Shown here piece by piece: positions 25,601 to 36,400 of a stretch of 64,000 nucleotides of DNA. The notes under the pieces were generated by a model. The model was given only the letters and a program-made list of their open reading frames with translations. It was not told where the DNA came from and searched no databases. The DNA is from Vermamoeba vermiformis (lineage: Eukaryota > Tubulinea > Echinamoebida). The DNA lies in NCBI GenBank assembly GCA_045837725.1, contig JBEWZL010000013.1:186001-250000 (forward strand), written 5' to 3'. Both the position numbers and the translations under genes were made by a program. Position 1 is the first letter of the stretch, and the number at the start of each line of letters is the position of its first letter.

Positions 25601-28600
25601 CACAAGTCCAGACGACATTTCTTTCTACGGAAATCAATCAATACCTCGACCTCCACCTTCATGGACACCATGGCTCCTAGCACCTAGTCTGCCCACAAAG
25701 TCCATCAAGCCTCTTACTACACTCCGGCTCGAAGGTCTCATCAAATCATACCTCGACTTCGTGACTGGACTGCCAAATTTAGATCTGCTGACACGATTCT
25801 TCGTTGTGTCGGTGCTCGGTTCAAACGACCGTCTGTTCACCCAAGCACTCGTAGATACTGCTGTGAGCATCGAGTCTTGGCTACTAGATCACGTGATTGT
25901 CGAAGAGTGTCAAGTGAGTCTTCTCGAGGCTGAATAGGCTTAATCAGGCCAGCACTGACAGCTTCTCTGCCTGCCTACAATCTCGTACAACTCTTGCTGA
26001 AGTGGCCTCGCTCTTTGTGGCACAACATATTCGACGCAACATTCAGTCAGTCAATTTCAACTGACCAGTCTTGTCTTGGTCTGGGCACCTGCTAGAGTTT
26101 ATTGAACAGCAAAAGACAGACCTCAGTGGATGCACTGACTTGTGCGGGCGATTGCAGTATTGCCTATCAAGGCCATCTATCACCACGCAGAACGCAATGA
26201 CCCAGCGATGGTCTGCTCTGTTCAAGCGCATTTGGATGATGGACTATACGGTCCTGGACCCCTCCACGATCGAATTTGGACTGATTGAATGGCTTGACTG
26301 GGAACTACTTGCCTTCAACGACCCATCTTGGCACCTGTCACAAGTGTCAACAACAGACCTCGATGCTTATCACAAGCGTATGATTGACACGTTGACATCT
26401 AGACCTGTCCAACACCGGCGAAATAAGTTGAGTGTCGATATGGAGTCTGCTCTGAAACACGCGCTGTTAACTCTTCTTAAGCACAGCGTTAATAGTTACA
26501 ATCGTCATCAATAGTAAGTTACTATCCAAAGCCTAAATTGTGTTGTTAATCGAGTTGCTAGCTCGGAGTGTCCTAAGTTCATCACAACTCTATTTGATAA
26601 GCTGTGCCAAATCATCAACAACCCAAACAACACCACTGTCAATCATTACCCGGTCACTATGTGGCTATTTCAACAGTTTCAACAGATCGAAGCTCTTGCT
26701 CCGATAATATCTTTCATCGACAAGATTCTCCCTCACATTTTGTTAGTCCCCTTCATGCAAACTGAAGAGTAAGTAATAAGTGTTAACTAAGACGACGAGT
26801 GCTAACATTTAATGAAGTGAACTCCAAACGTGGACCGGTGCGTGGAACAAGCTCTGCAAACGTGCACGGTCTAACGAAGTGTTTGCACGTGTGGTGTTAA
26901 TCAGTATAGCACGTGGCTGGTGTTTAAGACACTCGTTGCTTGGAGCATCGAAAGGGGACAAAGCAAAGCAGTCCCATTTAGAAACGATGTTGCCGACTGT
27001 CATTAGTGCGATGACCGAACCAGTCAAATCGACAATTGTTTCACAGCTCGCAAAAGACTTCTCGGCACTACGTGATAGCAAGCGGTCATCAGCCATCGAC
27101 AAGAGCTTCAAATACTTCGAGAACAAGTGCGCTGAAATTGAATCTAATGACGAGATGGCCATTGACCAGAGTGACGTTTCGAATGAATTCAAGAACCCAT
27201 TTGAAGTGATCGCGCGAGCCCCTAGGCAGATGAATCGTCCATTGGCACAAAGTAGCATTGATCTTCCAATCGCTTCTTCGCCATCAAAGGAAGGCCAACC
27301 AGAGAACAATACCAATGTCATAGCACGGCTGAACAAAAGCCTTGACTTACCCACGGACAACTACACTCCCGTCAGATTACAACCTCGACCAAGTCCAGTG
27401 GCTGTACCTCCAAAGCTTTCAGCACTGCCTCCCAAAGAACATATTCAAGTTGTTCTGCCTCAAGAAGATGAAGCCTTGAACAGTCAAATGGACATTGATA
27501 TTGAACTTAGCTTGCCCAAAGATCTCAGTGAGGTCAATTTAGATATGTCAGAGAACGATTTGTTTGAAGACATGACACTCACTGACAGTCCAAAGAATAA
27601 GTCCAATAGAGCAGTTAAATCACCGAAGACACCAACTACAAAGACACCTGTTACTAAAAAGACAACGCCAAAGTCTAAATCTAACACTAATCGCAAGTCG
27701 GGCACTGATGAGGAAGATATTCAAACAAAGGCCAAAGAGGTAGATACGCCAAAGGATGATTCCGAGGCCTCGGAAGATAAGGAAGTTGAGCTCAAGAAAC
27801 ACAACAAAAGTAAGGCAACTCCAAATAACAAAGCAACTAAAAAGGAAGTCGAAGCGAAGAATACCATTAACGAGAAGAAATCTCCTTCCAAATCACCAAC
27901 TCAAAAGAACAAGATCAGCAACTCAAAGACTTCAAAATCTAAAGCAAGTACGAAAAAATCGCCCGCGTCCAAGAAGAAGAAAGCAAAGAAAGAAAGCGAG
28001 GAGAGCTCCAGTGAGAAAAGCGAAAAAGATGGAGAGCAAGAGCGAGAAGAATAGTGAAAAGAACAGTGACAGTGACAGTGACAGCGAGAAGAACGAGAAG
28101 AGTAGCCATAGCAAGAGCGACAGCGAGAAGAGTAAAAAGAGCACGAGTAGTCGCGAAGAGAAGAGCGATGCGAGTTCTGAAAGTGAGTCAAAAGAACAGT
28201 CAAAGAGCAAAAGCAGCAAGAAGAACAAAGCAAGCAACGATTCAGACAGTGACAGCGAAGAAAAGAGTTCGAGTTCTAAGTCCAGCGCTAAGTCATCTAG
28301 CTCCAAGTCATCATCGAGCTCAAAATCCAGTGCCAAGTCCTCGTCGAGTTCTTCGAGTTCTAAATCAAGTTCGGCCAAGAAGTCATCAAGTGCAAGTGAA
28401 AAAAGTGACAGTAAATCCAGTCGAAGCAAAGACGAAAGCGACGAAGAAAAGAGTGAAACGAGCAAGTCCGCGAGTGCAAGCGAACTTAAAGCCCCGGTTA
28501 AGAAGAAGAAAAGTCCTCCGAAAAAGAAGCCCCAGAGACCGAACGGCAGAGCTACAGCTAAGAAATCACCGATACAGAATAAGAAGCCAAAGAACAAACA

Positions 28601-29225
28601 GAAGAAACTTAAGAGCGAAAGCGACGAAGAAAAAGAGGAAGACAAGACAAAGAGCACGAATAAGAGCAAGAAAAAGACCACGAAAGATACTGATAAAGAC
28701 ACTGATAAAGATGCAGCGAGTGAAGACAAAGAGCAGACACCCAAAAGCAGTAAGAAGATGCCGAACAAAGACAGCGAGCCAATTAACAAACAACCAGCTT
28801 TGCGGAAAGAGAAACATGCACAGAAAACAGCCGACGCCAAAAAGAAACAAAGCAAGAACCAAGAGGCCGCTGTTGAGAATATGATCGATGAAGGTGACAC
28901 GCGTCAAAGTGTCAATCTTCCGCTTTCCCCAGTTAAATCAACCACTGCGCCAGTGCGGTCACTGTCAGGTCTGTCGCAAATCAAGATGTCGTTAGATCTG
29001 CCACTGAGTCAAGATACAATTGACCTGACAGTCAGCACTGATGTTAACGGCAGTATCGATGGTGATTGCGTCGTGTTGAGCTCTCAAGGGCCAATTGACG
29101 ATGACTTTCAGCCCACTGGCTCGCATTTGAAACGTAAACGAAGTGACGCACTGACGATGAAGCCGAACAAGCGCTCCAAAGCCACACCAAGCAATGCCAA
29201 TGCGACGCAAGAAATGAGCGATTGA
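22671..29225 (+). CDS. giant helical protein with Lys/Ser-rich nuclear tail, family unrecognised
   Basis: Exons: 22671-22736, 22880-23020, 23065-23994, 24038-24289, 24334-24543, 24593-25553, 25597-25913, 25948-about 26049, about 26110-26513, 26562-26768 and 26818-29225, about 2000 residues. The first 1400 residues are alpha-helical and Leu-rich, like HEAT or ARM scaffold proteins. The last 600 are low complexity: many KSxK and SSKSS stretches, several KxK clusters that look like nuclear signals, and a conserved-looking end (LPLSQDTIDL, SHLKRKRSD). The junction near 26046-26110 is uncertain because an in-frame TGA must be spliced out. Near 28025 the frame changes by one base at an A5 run. A nuclear DNA-repair or chromatin scaffold is a guess. 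Confidence 0.7.
27940..28490 (+). repeat. Lys/Ser-rich low-complexity coding repeat
   Basis: Imperfect repeats of AGC/AAG/GAC-type codons encode runs of SEKS, SDSDSD and SSKSS. Because of this composition, three other frames (plus 28054-28884, minus 27932-28900, minus 28566-28907) are also open for long distances. They are shadows. Confidence 0.8.
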
Positions 29226-29458
29226 GGAGGAGATGTAGCGCTTACTGTAAATACCTTGTAAATAATCATACATCGCACTTGATTGTTAATGCACGCCTTG
29301 CGGTCGGAAAATTGTTCCCACACGCTAAAATTGGTTTGCGACAACAATTTCTGTGTGTCACGAGACAAGTTGACCGACAAAAAACTGTCCCTTTTCGATG
29401 AATTATTATAGTTTCAAGGCAGTAGCACAACAAATGAACTGATCGTATTCTAGACACG

Positions 29459-30625
29459 ATGAGGCTTCTAAAAAGGCGTCTAATCGAGATCCTGTTCTTC
29501 GTTATTGTTATCAGTTTCTTTACGCTACTGGCCGTTTGTTTATGGTTACTATCTACCTTCGGAAGGTATGTGATATTAATGCGCTTGTTATTGAAATTAG
29601 GATTGATCAGATTTTAGATTTTAAAGAAAACGATTATTTACTAACTGCCTTGCTTTAGCCCAGCAGCAAATTATATAGGCTTTTCAGTGATCCTTTTTTG
29701 CGGTGGATTAATATTATTGCTGCCCTTCTTTCAGCCCCACGGACATATTGGTAGATTCAAAGCTTGGTCAATGAAAAATAATGTAAGCGCCGTGACTTAA
29801 ATATGCAATCTTAAATGGGAAAGGTAATTTACAAGTGACATCTTTAAAGGTTTTATTCAAAGCGGATTGGATCTGGGCACCATCCGCCGCCGCTGTTGGC
29901 GCGAGTGCTGTCGGAATTTTAATCGCTTCTCGCTCAACCATCGTGTTTTTTGTCGCTACACAAGGTAAGTCGCCGATAGAGCTCCCCGCGGTGTCTGATC
30001 TGATCGTCTTTCCTTTGCAGGAATTTTAACTGTACAATCGAACGTAACTCTGAATGACGTCCGCTCCCATTACGCATATGAATTCCCCTCGACCTATCAA
30101 ATCCAGTCTAAAATGATGATGCAACAAGATTACGCTTGCGGTCTCGCGCAACAGACGTGTCATTTCTGCATGGCTCCCGTGACTGACGGCCAAGCACCAT
30201 TCTTATTTTGGACTGGCTGCGTAGTCACTGACGAGGACTGTCCCGATTCACTTGCGTAAGTTGTATTCACTCGCTTGTGTTCGCTGTACTAACGCTCATA
30301 CAGCCATGCCCACGAAGGCTCGTGTCTTGGCTCGTGGAGTAAATTCGATCCTCCCGCAGCAATATTAGCCGACCAAAACTCTCAAGGTCTCAATGCGATC
30401 AAAGCGACGTACGGCTACGACGCCGTCCTGATCCAACAAAGCGATGTCATCGCGCAGTACGAAACTGGTCTGCTTGAAATTTCCCTTTCCATCTCGTTGT
30501 TTGTGGTACTCTTCTGCCTAGCTGCGCTGTTGCGTCGACCATTTGCTAACTGCTTCAAGTGTTATCCGCCTATTCCTCTTGCGCCAGCTCCCAAACCAAC
30601 ACCAAACGCAGGCCGTCGCAGATAA
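29459..30625 (+). CDS. tetraspanin-like four-TM protein
   Basis: Five exons (29459-29565, 29659-29782, 29850-29964, 30021-30255, 30304-30625), about 300 residues. There are four hydrophobic segments: residues about 10-35, 45-65, 85-115 and 260-282. Between TM3 and TM4 lies a large loop of about 140 residues with seven cysteines (CGLAQQTCHFC, GCVVTDEDC, GSCLGSW), as in tetraspanins. The classic CCG motif is missing, so the assignment rests on topology and loop cysteines. The short C-terminal tail is Pro-rich. TGTAAAT follows about 40 bases after the stop. Confidence 0.65.
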
Positions 30626-30756
30626 GTTCCGATCTGCAGCTCCTTTTTATCTCCATTTTGTAAATTGTTGTGTATATTCACATTGTACAGTATATAAACA
30701 TATCTGCGAAGCGAATATCGTAAGGTCTTTTATTAGGGTGTTTAAAACAGACAATT

Positions 30757-31731
30757 TTAACGGTATCTCCAGAGCTTGAGAGTGTTTCTTCTCTTCCAGT
30801 TGGCGCGACGAGAAGGATGGCTCTTCTTGGTGCCACGGCCCTTGCCCAAACCACGAGCCTTCTTACCAGCAGCGGTAAGACCTCTCAATTCACGGTGCTT
30901 GTGAACGGGGTTGGCGATCCAGTTAATGCGAGGATCACGACGGATAGCAGGGTGGCTGGGGTCAACCATAATAACTTCGAAGAATTTGTAGGTACCGTCC
31001 TATTGAAGTAATAATATTATTAATAACAGCTCACTTTAAAAACGGTTTAAGTCGAAACTCAGATCGTGATCGAAAAACTTACTTGAGCAACCCAGTAGGC
31101 GTTCAAAACTCTGAGGTTACCGCAAACACGTCCGGCGCGTTCTTCAGCAATAGCGCGGTGAGATCTTTGGTTCTTCAAGCTGTTGACACCATGGGTCTTG
31201 GGCTTGCCGTAAGTGATACCCTTGGGAACGGGTCTCTTTCTGCCACCACGGCGAACGCGGACACGGTAGATAACGTATCCTTGCTTAGCCTTGTAGCCCA
31301 ATCGTCTAGCCTTGTCGGGGCGGGTGGGGTGGCTGGCACGGTGGATGGCGGGGAGTTGTCTGGGTTAATAATAAAATTAATCACTGTTTAATAACCATAT
31401 TTTTGTGATACATAATGTTTATAATAATAATAATACTCGTGAAAGCATTATTATAATAAATTTTATGACCGTAGATATTTTTTGGCCAACAGATTTATAA
31501 TAATTAATTTTTGTTTTAATTACCTGTATTCCCAGCATCTCAATCTCAACAAAAATCTGAGAGCATCAGATTGTTTCTTCTTCCAAAGTTCTTGCAAGTA
31601 TTTGTAGGCACCTATAAAATATTTGAATAAGATTTGTGAACAACTGGATCGCTTTGGTAGGTTGCTGCTATTATTTGAAATATTTATCTAGCTAACAAAT
31701 AATCAGTTATAATAATTAGATAATTACCCAT
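30757..31731 (-). CDS. RPL15: 60S ribosomal protein eL15
   Basis: Four exons (31728-31731, 31524-31611, 31083-31359, 30757-30999), 203 residues, the normal family length. The sequence [53 protein letters not shown] and [20 protein letters not shown] is unmistakable. The first intron falls directly after ATGG. It is a large-subunit component near the peptidyl-transferase region. Confidence 0.97.
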
Positions 31732-31948
31732 GGCGTAGAGCTCTTGTCTGTTCCTTCGAAACTAACGGGACTGATAGGAGAAAAAGGGCAACAGTGTTTT
31801 TGTCACCCAAACTTGTTGCGCAGAAATTTGACCCAAAATACGGCCAAACATTTTCCGAAGAAAAATTGGCCAAAATTGAACAAACTTTTGCGACGTCGCC
31901 ATCGCCTTTCATAGCTACAATACTATCAAATTGAGCCACACAATAACT
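31732..31948. promoter_or_regulatory. divergent promoter region (eL15 / DPM2)
   Basis: A 217-bp gap between the two start codons. It includes short minus-strand open stretches that look like 5' leader. No clear core-promoter motif. Confidence 0.4.
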
Positions 31949-32321
31949 ATGGTAAACTAGCTAGTTGTCGTATTTCTCTCCTGACGTTCGATACATAGGC
32001 TAATCTGGCTGATCGTACTATCGGCTTTGTATTTCTTACTATAAGCGTGGCAGTTTTTTTCTATTATTCAGTATGGGTTTTAATAACGGTATGTTATTAT
32101 TTCTTGCTCCTACGGGAGAATAAGATATTTTGAAATTAATATTTTTTTTTCAGCCTTTTGTCGAAGAAGCTCACCCGATACACAAATACTTTCTGCCTAG
32201 AGAATATGCTATTACAATTCCATTGGGGCTACTTTTATTTGGCTTATTTGTCATCGCCACATTCTTAAGCTTGGTTATGATCAGGAGTGGAAAGAAGAAA
32301 CAGAAGCCCAAGGCAGAATAA
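31949..32321 (+). CDS. DPM2: dolichol-phosphate mannosyltransferase subunit 2
   Basis: Three exons (31949-31951, 31999-32088, 32154-32321), 86 residues, close to the 84 of human DPM2. The first exon is just ATG: the intron begins directly after it. Two TM segments flank the signature HPIHKYFLPREYAITIP, nearly identical to other DPM2 proteins. A lysine-rich tail (GKKKQKPKAE) ends the protein. DPM2 anchors and stabilises the DPM1 catalytic subunit in the ER membrane for dolichol-phosphate-mannose synthesis, needed for GPI anchors and N-glycans. Confidence 0.95.
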
Positions 32322-32394
32322 TAGGCGCTATTTACACGAGCCGATTTGTTCACAATTATGTACAGTTAAATGCTATATTACAACAAAGATCTTG

Positions 32395-33299
32395 TCACGC
32401 TGACTCATAGACGAGATAGCCTGCTTCTTCGAGTCTGAATGTCACTTCAGTGCGATCAAACTTGCCGAATATTTCAACGTTATCATTGCCATTTTCGAAA
32501 TCAAAAGTTGCATCTTGAATGCCCTAGCGAAAGTAGCGTTAGATCCATACTTTTGTGATGACGTGTCATATTCAGCACCATACCTCAGTTGAATTAATGA
32601 TATGTTTCACTTTGTCTTCACATTGCTGGCACATTACGCCCTTGATGATGAGTTTCAGTGTTGTCTATGCTCCTGTTAGTTTGATGATTCATGACTGCAT
32701 GTGGCTTGAGACTAGCCTTACCTCACTTGCTACAGGTGCTGACGTTGCTTGTTGTTGCCAACCGACGGTCACTTTCAACAGTGCGTTCATCCAGCTCTCC
32801 ATGTCCTCAAGTTTGTCTGCGGGCCAGATGGGATAGTTAGAAACAAGTTCACATTTTCAAAATGAAAGCATTTTTGCACTTACCAGCAAAGAAATAGTAA
32901 ATACGCTTATCAGCTTGTAATTCAAAGCAGTTGTCTTTGCCCATTTTATCGTTGGGCTGCACGATCGTCAATTCTGTAAGCGGAATGATTCCTGCGGGTA
33001 CTTTATCCTGCATAATAGGTAGTTGATTATATCACTCAATTTAGGTTAAACTTACTTTGTGATCTTTGAAATAAGCTAATTTTCTGTCTTGCAGTACGCA
33101 CCACCTTCGCTTCCAACTCTTCACCCATCCACCTTGCTTCGTTAAAAAGCCTATCAAAAATTAGAAAAAAATAATTAGAATGTTTAGGTTAGGTTTAAAT
33201 TGCTCAGATCTACCTTGTTTAATAATTGGTCCTCCTTGCGTTTCGTCCTGTCATTTACAGTCAACTTCGTGACGCAGACTAAGGTTGACATACCTGCAT
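32395..33299 (-). CDS. PH domain fused to an HMA (heavy-metal-associated) domain
   Basis: Seven exons (33294-33299, 33214-33247, 33056-33150, 32884-33007, 32722-32816, 32584-32664, 32395-32523), 187 residues. Exon 1 holds only Met-Gln. Residues about 10-115 are a PH domain: KQGFLTKQGGWVKSWKRRWCVL, a FELQADKRIYYFFAD strand and the terminal helix with the invariant Trp (MESWMNALL). Residues about 120-187 match an HMA fold: LKLIIKGVMCQQCEDKVKHII with the metal-binding MxCxxC-like core, then GIQDATFDF and EEAGYLV. The pairing suggests metal binding or protein contact at a phosphoinositide membrane (inference). I know of no standard family with this order. Confidence 0.82.
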
Positions 33300-33471
33300 T
33301 TTAAATGTGACGAGGTAATATATAATAAAATTATGCGGTCAATATTGCTGCTCGTTGTTATGTGTGCTTGAGCGGGCAAGTTCAACTAAAAGAAAAAAAT
33401 GCCGCCTTCATTTTGTATTGGCCGCGTTGTAAAGAAGTGAAATCCATGTAAATATATTATATATTCTTATA
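33300..33471. promoter_or_regulatory. divergent promoter region (PH-HMA / Furry)
   Basis: A 172-bp gap between start codons. It is AT-rich near 33310-33340 and 33445-33470. No distinct motif. Confidence 0.4.
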
Positions 33472-36400
33472 ATGTCATCACCTGAGCAAAAGAGGAAGAA
33501 TAGCAATAGTATGTGGGATACGAAGCTGATTGCAAGCGATCTGGAGCAATCTTCATCAGGTCCACCACATACTAGGGATTCAAAAGCCCTCCAAATTAAA
33601 GAAAGAGGAGGAAAGCAAAATGGAGATGGCAAAGGAGCAGATGCGAATTACTCCCCCTCGGATTTTGTTATCAAAATTTTATTGGACGAATTCAAAACTC
33701 AAACACGAAAGAAAATAGACGAAATAATGAAATTTGGTATTGTAAGTATTAAAATGACCCATTTAAGGGTTTGCTAATATTTTCTAAATTATTGACAATT
33801 ATTCGGTTAAATATTCCAATCTTTCTAGGCATCATTTATTTGAATGCATGCTAATATAGTATTAGGACGAGAAGTTTCTACTATCAGATATTTTAGAATC
33901 AGATCCAAAAATGCACCATTTGATAAACTCAATGGCAGAACTTTCCAAATATCACTTGTCAGTATTAATAGACGAATTACTGACTTGGCGAGCAAGTTTG
34001 ACGTCTGACGTAACCAAAACGTAAGCCGATGATATAATTAGCACCGCGTCCATATTAGGATCTCTAATTTGTCGTCAGAGAATCTAATTCGCAGAAGGCC
34101 AAATCAACCAAAGAAACATTGCTCGTCGAAGAACGAAATAAGGTACGCATAGATATTAACATTATGATACTACTTGGTGGGTTACTAACGAGTTTTCATT
34201 CGTGTGTAGCTGGCCATTGAGTTTATATTCTGCAAGATTGTACTGCTATTACTCGAAAACAACTTGACAAAAGAAAGTTTAGAGGAGAATTTGAGCATCG
34301 AACTCGAACAGTTAGCGTTTAAATACCTCAAACCACCAGAGCGCAAAGAAGGTGACGTTGATGATTTGACACTGCTGCCTGCTAATAGACTCAAAATTCC
34401 GACACTATATGCGAAGATACTCGGGTCATTATCACAGTTTAGATTCAAAGACATCGCACATCAATATGTCAAAGAAATCACTTCTAATCCCGTGCGCTCA
34501 AAGAAAGCGATTTACGTCATTCAAGGCATTAGATATTTACGCTTTCAGGTATATTAATATCCATACACTTTAAATTACGATAAAATACTAATGTTGTTCG
34601 CAGCTGTCGAGTCAAGAAGGTGTCGAGCAAGCAGTGTGGTTCCTGTCAAAATTGCATTTGTTATTTAAAGCAGCACAACGCAGTGAAGTGCGACAGGCAT
34701 TAGCCGAGCTCTTTGTGAAGTTTTTACGGCCTTACGCACATTTTTGGATCAAGATACAGCAGCCTGGCATGACCGAGAAACTGCCGTTGTTGTCGCCATT
34801 GGGCACGTCACAAAAAGTAGCCACAATGACTGCGGTATGTCATGGTATAACTGTGAAATTTCATAATATTAACACTTCTAATTAGCCAACGCCACGAGCT
34901 CCAATTGATTTCTCAGCGTGGTTTGCGTTCCTTAAAACAACGTTTGAGAGTTTTGCTTTGAAAAAGATGAAGACAAAAGAATTGATGCCGACGTTCCCTC
35001 TCATGACTGTCGTGCTGTGTGCTTGCAAGGCTCAAGACTTCTCAGAACACTTCTATACATTCACCGAGAAGCTGCTACACGTGCTAAAGGTAAGAAAGGT
35101 TGACTACACCAACGGATTTGCTAATAATGATTCAGGATACAAAACTTCGACCAGTGGCGTTAGATTGTATTTTATATTTGTTAGAGACGTATTTGGTCTC
35201 GTCTGATGGCCCTGATGTCACGAAGTATTTGTTGGAGCTCAGCAGTGTCGTGTTCAGCTGCATTTCATCAACAAAGAGACAACCGCACCAAAACACTATG
35301 TTCGAAGCACTCGCGGTATTTGTGGATATTATTTGTATCATAGCTCATTTTAAGTTGCCCTTCGCTGTCGAAAATATTCTCTTCGAGTTATTGACGTGGA
35401 AAGGTGACAATTTTCAAGCCGAGTAAGTGCGCTTATACTCTATTAGGGCCCATCTAATTAACTCATTAGGAATGCAATGGTGGCCGTGTGTGTTATTGAG
35501 CGGTTACTCGTCAATGTGCCGTACAGAGGAAAAGATAAATCAGCGACAACAAAGACACAAGACGGACTGACAGAATATGCTCCAAAGTTAAGCCAGTACA
35601 TCTCGTCTGTATTATTGACCATCGACCAATCTTTGGGCAACTATCTACTGACGCAAACTAAGCCCGTCAATGGTAAGAATACTTACACTTCCCGTGAATG
35701 ATCTAACGTCCATCATTCAGAGGTGAAAAGTGAAAAAGAAAGTCTCATGCTCGAGCTGACACGAATCCTGTTGTCGTGCATACCGAAGATCATTCCCTCA
35801 AAGATTCCTTTGCCACGACTAATCAACATATTCTCACGATACTTGATTCACCTGGACAAAGGTATCAGCGAGAAGGCCACAGGCACACTATCAAGGCTCA
35901 TGAAAGAGCGACCTGACTTCCGACCAAATATCATCTACGGTCTGTCAGATTTTATCTTGTCAATACCTCACGGTCGCTACGACTTGATCTTCTCGTTGCT
36001 ATTCAAGCTGGGTCAGTTGCTAAAACAATGGATCGAGTACTTGAAGAACGGCGACACACAAGTGCCTCGCGATGCAGGAGATTTTGCAGAAGTCATGCCA
36101 AGCCTTCCTATCGAGAAAATAGAAGCAGCAGCCATTGTATTTTTATGCAGTCCAAAGGCCAAGATTAGGTTGCTGAGCTTGGAAATCCTTCGGTCACTTC
36201 GTTCGATCTCAGAGGAGCTCAAACAAGACAAAACACCTCGCAGCGGCCCTGGTTTATTCAATGTGCCATCGACACGTGTCATGGATGTCATTGACGAGAC
36301 TGGAAATGACGTCGTCAAGGACTTGCATACCGAGATTAATTTCTTGCGGGTAAGTTGTGCTCGTAGTCAAACAGTATAGGGCGGTAATAATAACAATGTT

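Noticed and set aside
27932-28900. Minus-strand 322-codon open frame and plus-strand 276-codon Arg/Thr-rich frame (28054-28884)
   Set aside because: Both lie over the Lys/Ser-rich tail. Their Leu/Ser-only or Arg-rich composition is what antisense or shifted reading of AAG/AGC repeats gives, and they lack start context and domains.
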